Shown: piece after piece, positions 35,064 to 43,253 of the stretch | Numbering within the stretch: position 1 is the first letter of the stretch | Layout of the letters: the number at the start of each line of letters is the position of its first letter | From: Bacteroidia bacterium | GTDB lineage: Bacteria; Bacteroidota; Bacteroidia; Bacteroidales; GWA2-32-17 | NCBI GenBank assembly: GCA_016218155.1 | Contig: JACREQ010000069.1 | Location: 159,311 to 223,310 of the forward strand | Length of the DNA stretch: 64,000 nt | Reading direction: 5' to 3' | The notes under the pieces: model-generated | Told to the model about the DNA's origin: nothing | Seen by the model: the letters and a program-made list of their open reading frames with translations, nothing else | Database searches by the model: none | Program-made: the position numbers and the translations under genes

Positions 35064-37121
35064 ATGAATTATAAAATAAACTTCTTGTTCTTTGCTGGCA
35101 TAGCTGCTTTATTAGCTGGATGTTCCGGCGGATCATCAAATCAAACCGAATCAAAAGAAATGACAACAAAATCAATTGATCCAATTAATATGGATACAAC
35201 CGTTGCTCCAGGTAACGATTTCTATCAGTATGCAAATGGTAGCTGGATTAAAAATAATCCTATTGGTGAAGAATTTTCTGTTTATGGCTCATTTCATAAA
35301 TTAGACGAAGATAACACTATTATGCTTAAAGAGTTATTTGAGCAAGCAGCAAATTCAAAAGATGTAACACAAGGTAGCGAAATTCAAAAAATCGGAGATT
35401 TCTACTCCTCAGGTCTAGATACCATTAACATAGAAAAACAAAAACTTGAACCACTAACCCCTTTCTTTGATGAAATAGCTTCAATGAAAGATTCAAAGGA
35501 CGTTTTAAATGTAATTGTAAAGCTTCATTCAATGGAAATTTTTCCGTTGTTTTACTTTTATGGTTCTCAGGACGACAAAAACAGTAATATGGTAATTGCT
35601 CAAATTATGCAGGGTGGACTAGGTTTACCTGATCGCGATTATTATTTAAGTAACGATGAACAATCACAAATGCTTCGTAAAGAATATGTGAAATATATTT
35701 CAACTTTAATGAAGCTTACAGGCAAATATAAAGATGCTGAAATAGCTAAAATTGCTGATGGAATTATGAAAATTGAAACACGTCTGGCAAAAGCATCAAT
35801 GACAAGATTAGAAATGCGCGATCCTCAGAAATTGTATCATAAAATGCCAGTAGCAGAATTACAAAAACTTTCACCAGATTTTGATTGGAACTCATATTTT
35901 ACACAAATTGGAAAAGCCGATTTAAAAGAAATTAACATTAACCAACCCGAGTTTATTAAAGAAATTGGTAAAATGATAAAATCTGTTCCTATGAATGAGT
36001 GGAAAGAATATTTTACTTTCAATTTAATTAATGACTGTGCACCATACGTTAACAGCGATTTTGAAAAAGCTCGTTTTGCTTTCTATGGAACTGTTCTTTC
36101 AGGAAGAACAAAAATGAAAGATCGTTGGAAAACCATTGTTGAATCAACAAGTGGAAATTTAGGCGAAGCAGTTGGAAAAATTTATGTAGAAAAATACTTT
36201 CCCGCCGAAGCTAAAACCAGAATGATTGAATTAGTAAAAAACCTTAAGGAATCATTGAAAGAACACATTCAAAATTTAACCTGGATGACCCCGGAAACTA
36301 AAGTTAAAGCAATTGAAAAATTAGGAACTATTAATTTAAAAATTGGATACCCTGATAAATGGAGAGATTATTCTGCATTAACAATTTCAAAACAAGCTTA
36401 TGTGTTAAATGTTATTGCAGCTAATAAATTCGAATTTAAAAGGATGTTAGCAGAAATTGATAAACCTGTAGATCGTGCAAAATGGGATATGACACCACAA
36501 ACAGTTAATGCTTATTATAGTCCAAATATGAATGAAGTTGTATTTCCTGCAGCAATTCTTCAACCTCCTTTCTTTAATAAAGATGCCGATGATGCAGTTA
36601 ATTATGGTGGAATAGGTGCAGTTATTGGTCACGAAATGACTCACGGTTTTGACGATCAGGGCTGTCAGTATGACAAAAACGGTAACTTACAAAACTGGTG
36701 GACAGAAAAAGATGTTGAAAATTTTAAAAAACAAACAGCTCCATTAATTGTAACTTATAATAACTTTAAGATGCTTGACTCATTGCATGTTAATGGCGAA
36801 TTAACTTTAGGTGAAAATATTGCAGATTTTGGCGGTGTTTCTGTATCAATGGATGCATTTAAGAAAACACTAAAAGGCGACGAAAAAACAATTGATGGCT
36901 TCACTCCTATTCAAAGGTTTTATCTTTCATATGCTGAAATTTGGAGACAACAAATTCGTGATCAGGAGTTAATGCGAAGGCTTAAAGAAGATGTTCACTC
37001 TCCTGCTCTTGCTAGAGTTAATGTAACAGTATATCATTCAGATGATTTTTATAATGCATTTCCAATAAAAGAAACAGACTCCAAGTTTGTTCCAAAAGAT
37101 AAACGAATAAGAATTTGGTAA
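35064..37121 (+). CDS. M13-family metallopeptidase lipoprotein (neprilysin/PepO type)
   Basis: 685 residues from the ATG at 35064. The signal peptide ends in the lipobox ALLAGCSGG. The neprilysin fold follows, with the N-terminal block APGNDFYQYANGSWIKNNPI and the zinc site VIGHEMTHGFDDQG (two His ligands), third ligand Glu in GENIADFGG, and the substrate-binding NAYYSPNMNEVVFPAAIL. It is a periplasmic or outer-membrane-anchored peptidase that cleaves oligopeptides. The TTG-initiated form is excluded by an overlapping -7 box. A terminator follows. Confidence 0.94.
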   Translation: MNYKINFLFFAGIAALLAGCSGGSSNQTESKEMTTKSIDPINMDTTVAPGNDFYQYANGSWIKNNPIGEEFSVYGSFHKLDEDNTIMLKELFEQAANSKDVTQGSEIQKIGDFYSSGLDTINIEKQKLEPLTPFFDEIASMKDSKDVLNVIVKLHSMEIFPLFYFYGSQDDKNSNMVIAQIMQGGLGLPDRDYYLSNDEQSQMLRKEYVKYISTLMKLTGKYKDAEIAKIADGIMKIETRLAKASMTRLEMRDPQKLYHKMPVAELQKLSPDFDWNSYFTQIGKADLKEININQPEFIKEIGKMIKSVPMNEWKEYFTFNLINDCAPYVNSDFEKARFAFYGTVLSGRTKMKDRWKTIVESTSGNLGEAVGKIYVEKYFPAEAKTRMIELVKNLKESLKEHIQNLTWMTPETKVKAIEKLGTINLKIGYPDKWRDYSALTISKQAYVLNVIAANKFEFKRMLAEIDKPVDRAKWDMTPQTVNAYYSPNMNEVVFPAAILQPPFFNKDADDAVNYGGIGAVIGHEMTHGFDDQGCQYDKNGNLQNWWTEKDVENFKKQTAPLIVTYNNFKMLDSLHVNGELTLGENIADFGGVSVSMDAFKKTLKGDEKTIDGFTPIQRFYLSYAEIWRQQIRDQELMRRLKEDVHSPALARVNVTVYHSDDFYNAFPIKETDSKFVPKDKRIRIW

Positions 37122-37134
37122 TAAGATTTTAAAT

Positions 37135-37168
37135 GCCTGTTAGAGCAAAATCTTTCAGGCTTTTTTTT
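37135..37168 (+). terminator. Terminator after the M13 peptidase
   Basis: GCCTG (37135-37139) pairs with CAGGC (37156-37160) across a 16-nt loop, with some further pairing inside, and is followed by eight T. Confidence 0.7.
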
Positions 37169-37259
37169 ACTTAACTAACATTATTATTTAATATTATATA
37201 ATAGGTTTTAATATGTTTTGAAATATTAATTGCATCAATCTAATTCAAAAACTAATCTT

Positions 37260-37267
37260 TAATTTTG
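37260..37267 (+). promoter_or_regulatory. -7 box of the IDH-like / dehydratase cluster
   Basis: TAATTTTG is an exact TAnnTTTG match giving a leader of about 40 nt. Confidence 0.5.
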
Positions 37268-37309
37268 CACAAAATCTAAAACGAAAAATTTTAATAAAAA
37301 TCAAATAAT

Positions 37310-38506
37310 ATGGGAAAAAGAACTATCGTAGCAATGCCAGGTGACGGCATAGGAAAAGCAGTATTGGAAGAATGTATCCGCGTATTAGACGCAGCAGGAT
37401 TTGAAGCTAACTATGTAAATGGTGACATTGGCTGGGAATTTTGGTGTAAAGAAGGTAATCCACTACCAGATCGTACAATTAAATTATTAGAAGAACATAA
37501 AATTGGTTTATTTGGAGCTATTACTTCAAAACCAAAAGATAAAACAGCCGCAGAACTTGCACCTGAATTACAAGATAAGGGTTATACATACTATAGTCCA
37601 ATTGTTACAATGAGACAACATTTTAACCTTGATATTTGTATGCGTCCTTGTCATACTTTTAAAGGAAATCCTTTAAATTTTATCAGACGTACTGCAAATG
37701 GTGGTGTTGAAGAGCCTCAGATTGATGTTATGATTTTCCGTCAGAATACTGAAGGTTTATATGGTGGTGTAGAATGGACCAATCCTCCAAAACAAGTTTA
37801 TGATGCTTTAATGACTCATAAACAATTTCAAAAAAACTTTGCATGGTGTCCAGGTGAAGAATTAGCTGTATCAACAAGAATTTTTACAAAGAAATATGTA
37901 ACAAGAATTGTTAGAGCTGCTTTTGAGTATGCTAAAAAACGTGGATTCGAAAAAATTACAGTTTGCGAAAAACCAAACGTAATTCGCGAAACATCAGGCA
38001 TGATGTTAAAAGTTGCTCAGGAAATGAGTAAATCCGATTATCCAAATATTTGGGTTGAAGATGTAAACATTGACGCTATGACAATGTGGTTAACTAAAAA
38101 TCCTGAAAACTATAATGTTATTGTTGCCGGTAATATGTTCGGTGATATAGTTTCTGATGCATTTGCAGGATTAATTGGTGGTTTAGGCTTTGCAACATCT
38201 GCTCAGTTTAACCCAGAATCAGGTGTTTGTGTATTTGAGCCTACTCATGGCTCTGCTCCAAAATATGCTGAATACGAAACTAGTATTGTTAATCCAATAG
38301 CTATGATTAATTCAGCGGTAATGATGCTCGAACATATTGGCGAAACTGTAATTGCTGAAAAAATTAAGAAAGCAGTTGCTGAAGTAGTTGCTGAAGGTAA
38401 AACAAGAGCATACGATATGATGAAACTTAAAGGTACACAGGCAGTAATTAATCAGGGCGCTGCTAGTACTCGCCAAATGGCTGATGCTATTATTACAAAA
38501 CTATAA
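37310..38506 (+). CDS. Isocitrate/isopropylmalate dehydrogenase family enzyme
   Basis: 398 residues of the beta-decarboxylating dehydrogenase family. The N-terminal VAMPGDGIGKAVLEE, the substrate-binding arginines in PIVTMRQHFNLDICMRP, RQNTEGLYGG, the metal-binding aspartates in MFGDIVSDAFAGLIGGLG and the cofactor-side EPTHGSAPKYA are all present. NAD-dependent isocitrate dehydrogenase is the most likely activity because two aconitase-like genes follow, but isopropylmalate- or homoisocitrate-type substrates cannot be excluded by eye. First gene of the cluster; a repeat element separates it from the HD gene. Confidence 0.88.
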   Translation: MGKRTIVAMPGDGIGKAVLEECIRVLDAAGFEANYVNGDIGWEFWCKEGNPLPDRTIKLLEEHKIGLFGAITSKPKDKTAAELAPELQDKGYTYYSPIVTMRQHFNLDICMRPCHTFKGNPLNFIRRTANGGVEEPQIDVMIFRQNTEGLYGGVEWTNPPKQVYDALMTHKQFQKNFAWCPGEELAVSTRIFTKKYVTRIVRAAFEYAKKRGFEKITVCEKPNVIRETSGMMLKVAQEMSKSDYPNIWVEDVNIDAMTMWLTKNPENYNVIVAGNMFGDIVSDAFAGLIGGLGFATSAQFNPESGVCVFEPTHGSAPKYAEYETSIVNPIAMINSAVMMLEHIGETVIAEKIKKAVAEVVAEGKTRAYDMMKLKGTQAVINQGAASTRQMADAIITKL

Positions 38507-38516
38507 TTTATACTAA

Positions 38517-38571
38517 GTCACCCTGAGCGAAGTCGAAGGTTATAGATTCTTCGCTTCGCTCAGAATGACAA
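38517..38571. repeat. Interspersed palindromic repeat, copy 1
   Basis: A 55-bp near-palindrome: CTGAGCGAAGtCGAAG (38523-38538) pairs with CTTCGCTTCGCTCAG (38549-38563) with one bulged base, and the outer ends read GTCACCCTGAG and CTCAGAATGAC. The same ends recur at 42.8, 45.2 and 45.3-45.5 kb. It is far more GC-rich than its surroundings. Confidence 0.8.
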
Positions 38572-38649
38572 ACTTCATTTTTATCAGACATTTCATTTTT
38601 GTTAGATTCAAAATAACAAAGTTCAAAACAAATAATTTACATTTTAATT

Positions 38650-39219
38650 ATGTTACAAATAGAACAGAAGTATAAAGAACAAGCAATAGCGCTTTGGCCA
38701 GAATTAGAATGGATTAAAGATGCAAAACTTAAAGAAGCTACAATGTTAACATGGGCTTTAGCTTTGCAAAAATCTGTACTTGGACCGGAAGATTTAAACA
38801 CAATTCCTTTCACTCTCCTTTGCGGACCAGATTTTAAAGTAACATTTATGTGCCATAAACGTGCAGTGGTTCATGTTGCAAAAGACTGTGGCGATCAGAT
38901 GAACAAATTCTTCAAAACTGATTTACCCGTAAATATGGATGTTCTTATTGCAGGTGCTATCCTAGCCGACGTAGGTAAACTTCTTGAATACGAATTAAAA
39001 GATGGAAAATCTATTCAGGGAAATTATGGAAAATATTTGCGTCACCCATTTTCAGGTGTTTCATTAGCTGAAATGTGTGGTGTATCTCCAGAAGTTTGTC
39101 ACATTATTGCAACACATGCTGGTGAAGGTAATATGGTAAAAAGAACAACAGAAGCATATATTGTTCATCATGCAGATTTCATGACTTTCGAACCATTCCG
39201 TGAAAGATTAAAAATATAA
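38650..39219 (+). CDS. Degenerate HD-domain protein in the dehydratase cluster
   Basis: 189 residues, cytoplasmic. The pattern of an HD metal-dependent phosphohydrolase is recognisable: H69 and H75 (MCHKRAVVHVA), LADVGK at 105-110, H132, H156 in HIIATHAGEG, and H173-H174 with D176 in IVHHADF. In the central HD pair the histidine is replaced (A106-D107), so catalysis may be altered or lost. It lies between the IDH-like gene and two dehydratases, 17 bp before the first. Its link to these enzymes is unexplained; a regulatory or substrate-repair role is a guess. Confidence 0.75.
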   Translation: MLQIEQKYKEQAIALWPELEWIKDAKLKEATMLTWALALQKSVLGPEDLNTIPFTLLCGPDFKVTFMCHKRAVVHVAKDCGDQMNKFFKTDLPVNMDVLIAGAILADVGKLLEYELKDGKSIQGNYGKYLRHPFSGVSLAEMCGVSPEVCHIIATHAGEGNMVKRTTEAYIVHHADFMTFEPFRERLKI

Positions 39220-39236
39220 TTATAACAAATTATACA

Positions 39237-41042
39237 ATGACTATAATTGAAAAAATAATTGCTAAACATAGCAATCAATCTGTTGTTAAGGCTGGTGACA
39301 TAGTGGATATTTTTATCGACTCAAGAGTTGCCCGCGATTTTGGTGGTGCAAACGTTGTAAAAAATTTAGTAGATAACGGTTTAAAAGTTGCTGATTCAAC
39401 TAAAACTTTTTTTACTTTCGATTGTAATCCTACAGGTTCTGATCAGAAATATGCTGCAAACCAACAATATTGCAGAGAGTTTGCCCGCGAAAACGATATT
39501 AAAATTTATGATATCGATGCCGGAATAGGAACTCATTTAGCAATGGATAATGGTTTGGCATGGCCCGGAAGTACTTTTGTTTCTACAGATTCTCATGCAA
39601 ATATTATGGGTGCAATTTGTTCTTTCGGACAAGGTATGGGCGATCAGGATATTGCTGCAGCATGGGCAAAAGGTTCTATTTGGTTTAAAACTCCACCTTC
39701 AATAAAATTAAATTTTACTGGAAAACTTGACAAACAGGTTTCTTCAAAAGATTTTGTATTAAATCTATTAAATATTTTTGGAGCAAATAAACTACTTGGA
39801 TATTCTGTTGAATTTTATGGCGAAGCAATAGAAAAATTAACTCTTTCAGATAGAATAACAGTTGCCTCAATGGCTACTGAAATGGGTGCAATTATTTTCC
39901 TTTTCCCACCAAATAAAGAAGTGAAAAATCATTGCGAAAAGAAAACTGGTAAGAAAATTGAAGCACCACTTGCTGATGAAAACGCAGTTTACGAGCAAGT
40001 AATTGACATAAATGTTAATTCGTTTAAACCAATGCTTGCCTTACCTGGTAAGCCTCACGACAATACTCCTGTTCAAAAAGAAAAAGGTAAAAAAATCGAT
40101 TCTGCAATTATTGGAAGTTGTACAAATGGAAGAATTGAAGATTTAAGAATTGCAGCTAACATTTTGAAAAATAATTCTGTTGCTCCGGGTGTTGTATTAA
40201 AAATTGTTCCAGCTACAGATGACATTTGGAAAAGAGCATTAGACGAAGGTCTTATTCAGATTTTTAAAAATGCAGGCGCAATGATTTCTAATGCTGGTTG
40301 CTCAGGTTGTGCAGCTGGTCAGGTTGGACAAAATGGTCCGGGCGAGGTAACAATAAGTACAGGAAACAGAAATTTTGAAGGAAAACAAGGAAAAGGTTTT
40401 GTTTATCTTGCTTCTCCTGGTGTTGTTGCTGCATCTGCAATTGCAGGATATATTACAACTCCTGATGATATTCCAATTAACCCTACCCTATTTGAAAAAT
40501 CAAAAAATCCTGTTGCCGCTAAAAAAATAATTAAAGAAGTAAAACAGGATAAGCCATTGGTCGCTGAAGGCAAAGTTTGGGTTATCCTAAAAGATGATAT
40601 TGATACTGATATGATCTTCCATAACAGATATCTTGCAATCACTGATATTAAGGAAATGGGACAATATACTTTTGATAACTTAAAAGGTTATGAAGATTTT
40701 GCAAAAAAAGCAAAACCCGGAGATATTGTTATTACTTCTAAAAACTTTGGTGCAGGAAGCTCTCGTCAGCAAGCTGTGGATTGTTTCTTATCATTAGGTA
40801 TATCTTGTATTCTTGCTGAATCATACGGAGCAATTTATGAGCGAAATGCAATAAATGCAGCATTACCAATTTTAAGTTATAATCCTGAAATCCTTAAATC
40901 CATTGATATTCAAACTGGCGATACTGTTAAAATAGATATGGTTGCAGGGAAAATAACAAATCTTAAAAACAAAAAAACTACTGATATAAATAAGTTTACC
41001 GAAGTTCAAATAAATATTTACAAAAACGGAGGTCTGCTTTAA
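39237..41042 (+). CDS. Fused aconitase/LeuCD-type hydro-lyase 1
   Basis: 601 residues: a large-subunit (LeuC-like) domain of about 430 residues joined to a small-subunit (LeuD-like swivel) domain (about 445-601). The [4Fe-4S] ligands are C295 (GSCTNGR), C355 and C358 (CSGC). The DSH motif reads STDSHANIMG, and the swivel domain has DDIDTDMIFHNRYL and FGAGSSRQQAV, where most relatives have SSREHA. It isomerises a 2- or 3-hydroxy tricarboxylate-type substrate via a dehydrated intermediate: aconitase, isopropylmalate isomerase or homoaconitase are possible. 16 bp separate it from the second dehydratase. Confidence 0.85.
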   Translation: MTIIEKIIAKHSNQSVVKAGDIVDIFIDSRVARDFGGANVVKNLVDNGLKVADSTKTFFTFDCNPTGSDQKYAANQQYCREFARENDIKIYDIDAGIGTHLAMDNGLAWPGSTFVSTDSHANIMGAICSFGQGMGDQDIAAAWAKGSIWFKTPPSIKLNFTGKLDKQVSSKDFVLNLLNIFGANKLLGYSVEFYGEAIEKLTLSDRITVASMATEMGAIIFLFPPNKEVKNHCEKKTGKKIEAPLADENAVYEQVIDINVNSFKPMLALPGKPHDNTPVQKEKGKKIDSAIIGSCTNGRIEDLRIAANILKNNSVAPGVVLKIVPATDDIWKRALDEGLIQIFKNAGAMISNAGCSGCAAGQVGQNGPGEVTISTGNRNFEGKQGKGFVYLASPGVVAASAIAGYITTPDDIPINPTLFEKSKNPVAAKKIIKEVKQDKPLVAEGKVWVILKDDIDTDMIFHNRYLAITDIKEMGQYTFDNLKGYEDFAKKAKPGDIVITSKNFGAGSSRQQAVDCFLSLGISCILAESYGAIYERNAINAALPILSYNPEILKSIDIQTGDTVKIDMVAGKITNLKNKKTTDINKFTEVQINIYKNGGLL

Positions 41043-41058
41043 TTATAATTTGAAATTT

Positions 41059-42834
41059 ATGGGACAAACATTTGCCGAAAAAATATTTGGAGCACCTGCT
41101 GGTGCAATAGTTTTTAAAAAACCTGATTTAGTTTTAACTCATGATAATACTGCAAGTATTAAAAAGACATGGGAAAAAATGGGTGGAACAAAAGTTTTTA
41201 ACCCAAATCAATTATTAATTACTTTGGATCACAACGCTCCTCCTACCGATTCAAAACTGGCAAATGATTATGAGACTATAAGAGCCTTTGCTAGAGCTCA
41301 GGGAATAAATAAGTTCCATGCTGCCGGTGATGGTATTTGCCATCAAATTATGTCATATTACGCAAAACCAGGGATGATAATAGTTGGTAGCGATAGTCAT
41401 ACTTGTACAGCCGGAGCTTTTAATGCCATGGCTGCAGGTATTGACAGAACAGAATCAGCAGGTCTTTGGAAAAAAGGTGAAACATGGTTCAGAGTTCCTG
41501 AGTCAATTAAAGTAACACTTAAAGGCAAGTTAAATAAAGGTGTATATGCTAAAGATATAAGTCTGTGGATAATTGGCAAAATCGGAACCGATGGAGCCAA
41601 TTATATGTCCATAGAATATCATGGCGAAGGTGTAAAAACTTTATCAGTTTCGGCAAGAATGACATTAGCCAATCTTGCATCTGAAATGGGTGCTAAAAAT
41701 GCAGTCTTTCCTGCTGACGAAGTACTTGCTTGTTTTATTGGAAACCAAAATGCTAATAGTGTTTGGGCTGACTTTGATGCAAAATATTTTAAAGAGATTG
41801 AAATTAACTTATCTGATATTTTCCCGGTTGTAGCTGCTCCACATAGCCCAGAAAATGTAAAGGCAGTTTCTGAAGTTCAGGGTGTTAAGCTAAATCAGGG
41901 TGTTATTGGAACCTGCACAAATGGTCGTTTGGACGATTTAGAAATCGCAGCTCAAATACTTGATGGAAAAACAATTGCAAAAGATTTTCAATTATTGGTT
42001 ATTCCTGCTTCAAAAGATATCTATATGCAGGCAATTGAAAACGGAACTATCACAAAATTGATGAAAGCCGGAGCTACAATTCTTGCCTCTTCATGTGGAC
42101 CATGTCTTGGAACCGGACAAGGAATTCCAGCCGATGGATTTAACGTAATTTCAACTGCAAATCGAAATTTTTTAGGGCGAATGGGTAATAAAAATTCAAA
42201 CGTTTACTTGGCTTCGCCGGCAACTGTGGCTCATTCTGCAATTTGTGGCGAAATCACAGATCCTAGAGGTGTAAAAGCTAACGATAAGTTCATTTCCGAG
42301 ATAAATGTAGCTACAACTACATCAATTCCTAAGGGCGAAAATCGCAAAACAGAAAATATCTGGAACTATTCAGATGCCGATAATTTAAATACCGATCAGA
42401 TGTTTGCCGGAAATTTAACATACTCAGTTACCAGCTCAGATGCAATTGGAATTATGCCTCACCTGTTCAAAGGTTTTGATGATAGCTTTGCAGAAAATGT
42501 AAAAGCAAACGATATAATTTTTGCTGGTGATAATTTTGGTTGTGGAAGTAGTCGCGAGCATCCGGCTGTTGGACTTGCAGAAGCAGGTGTAAAAGCGGTT
42601 ATTTGCAAATCGGTAAATCGTATTTTTTATCGCTCATCAGTAAATCAGGGATTACCAATTTTAGTTGTTCCTGACGCTGTAAATGCTTACAAACAAGGTT
42701 CAAAAGCTTCTGTTGATTTTGCAAAAGGAGAAATCAATATTGATAACAAAATATTTAAGTTCGCTCCTCTTCCAGATCAACTTATGGCTGTGTTTGATGC
42801 AAAAGGCCTGGTGAATTATTTGAAGAATGCATAA
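41059..42834 (+). CDS. Fused aconitase/LeuCD-type hydro-lyase 2
   Basis: 591 residues from the ATG at 41059; a TTG three codons earlier opens the longest frame. Same large-plus-small-subunit fusion as the preceding gene but clearly diverged: VGSDSHTCTAGAFNAMAAGIDRTESAGLW, GTCTNGRLDDL, SSCGPCLGTGQG (Fe-S cysteines present), and FGCGSSREHPAVGLAEAGVKAV in the swivel domain. The two fusions share their layout but not their signature details, which suggests two substrates rather than a recent duplicate. Aconitase, homoaconitase or dimethylmalate-dehydratase-like activity are all possible. Confidence 0.85.
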   Translation: MGQTFAEKIFGAPAGAIVFKKPDLVLTHDNTASIKKTWEKMGGTKVFNPNQLLITLDHNAPPTDSKLANDYETIRAFARAQGINKFHAAGDGICHQIMSYYAKPGMIIVGSDSHTCTAGAFNAMAAGIDRTESAGLWKKGETWFRVPESIKVTLKGKLNKGVYAKDISLWIIGKIGTDGANYMSIEYHGEGVKTLSVSARMTLANLASEMGAKNAVFPADEVLACFIGNQNANSVWADFDAKYFKEIEINLSDIFPVVAAPHSPENVKAVSEVQGVKLNQGVIGTCTNGRLDDLEIAAQILDGKTIAKDFQLLVIPASKDIYMQAIENGTITKLMKAGATILASSCGPCLGTGQGIPADGFNVISTANRNFLGRMGNKNSNVYLASPATVAHSAICGEITDPRGVKANDKFISEINVATTTSIPKGENRKTENIWNYSDADNLNTDQMFAGNLTYSVTSSDAIGIMPHLFKGFDDSFAENVKANDIIFAGDNFGCGSSREHPAVGLAEAGVKAVICKSVNRIFYRSSVNQGLPILVVPDAVNAYKQGSKASVDFAKGEINIDNKIFKFAPLPDQLMAVFDAKGLVNYLKNA

Positions 42835-42840
42835 CCCTTG

Positions 42841-42965
42841 TGTCATTCTGAACAAAGCGAAGAACTTTATCTTACGAAGTAAAATCTAATTCGTGTCCAG
42901 ATCCTTCACTTCGTTCTGGATGACATCCCAGTTTTTGTCATTCAGAGCAAAGCTATGAATCTAGT
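42841..42965. repeat. Interspersed palindromic repeat, copy 2 and a solo arm
   Basis: TGTCATTCTGAACAAAGCG (from 42841) is inverted in CTTCGTTCTGGATGACA (to 42925), giving an element of about 85 bp with GTCATTCTGA-type ends. A third arm, TTGTCATTCAGAGCAAAGC, starts at 42936. The internal segment (TTACGAAGTAAAATCTA) is shared with copy 4 at 45.4 kb. Confidence 0.8.
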
Positions 42966-42978
42966 CAAAAAAACAAAT

Positions 42979-42986
42979 TATATTTG
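42979..42986 (+). promoter_or_regulatory. -7 box of the DUF3820 gene
   Basis: TATATTTG is an exact TAnnTTTG match 25 bases before the ATG at 43011. Confidence 0.5.
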
Positions 42987-43010
42987 CAATACTTAACCCA
43001 ATAGTTTAAA

Positions 43011-43250
43011 ATGGATCCAGCCCCAATAAGCGACTCAAAAGTTTTACTTGAAATTGTAAGCACAAAAATGCCATTTGGCAGATATGAAGGAACTTTAATC
43101 TGTGATTTACCCGAAAGCTATATTGTTTGGTTTAAGCAAAAAGGATTTCCCAAAGGCAGATTAGGCATATTGTTAGAAACAATGTACGAAATAGAATTAA
43201 ATGGTCTGAATGAACTACTCAGACCACTTAAAGCAAATTTTAGAGGATAA
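43011..43250 (+). CDS. DUF3820 family protein
   Basis: 79 residues, cytoplasmic. The conserved block KMPFGRYEGTLICDLPESYIVWF covers the DUF3820 (quorum-sensing-regulated virulence-factor-like) family, small proteins of unresolved function; the name comes from one Pseudomonas homologue and should not be taken as a role. The rest is a helical C terminus. It has its own promoter and converges on cstA with only 3 bp between their stops. Confidence 0.85.
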   Translation: MDPAPISDSKVLLEIVSTKMPFGRYEGTLICDLPESYIVWFKQKGFPKGRLGILLETMYEIELNGLNELLRPLKANFRG

Positions 43251-43253
43251 TTA

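Noticed and set aside
39237-42834. leuC/leuD genes of leucine synthesis
   Set aside because: Both are single-chain fusions, no leuA or leuB accompanies them, and the adjoining dehydrogenase is closer to the IDH type; the substrate is left open.
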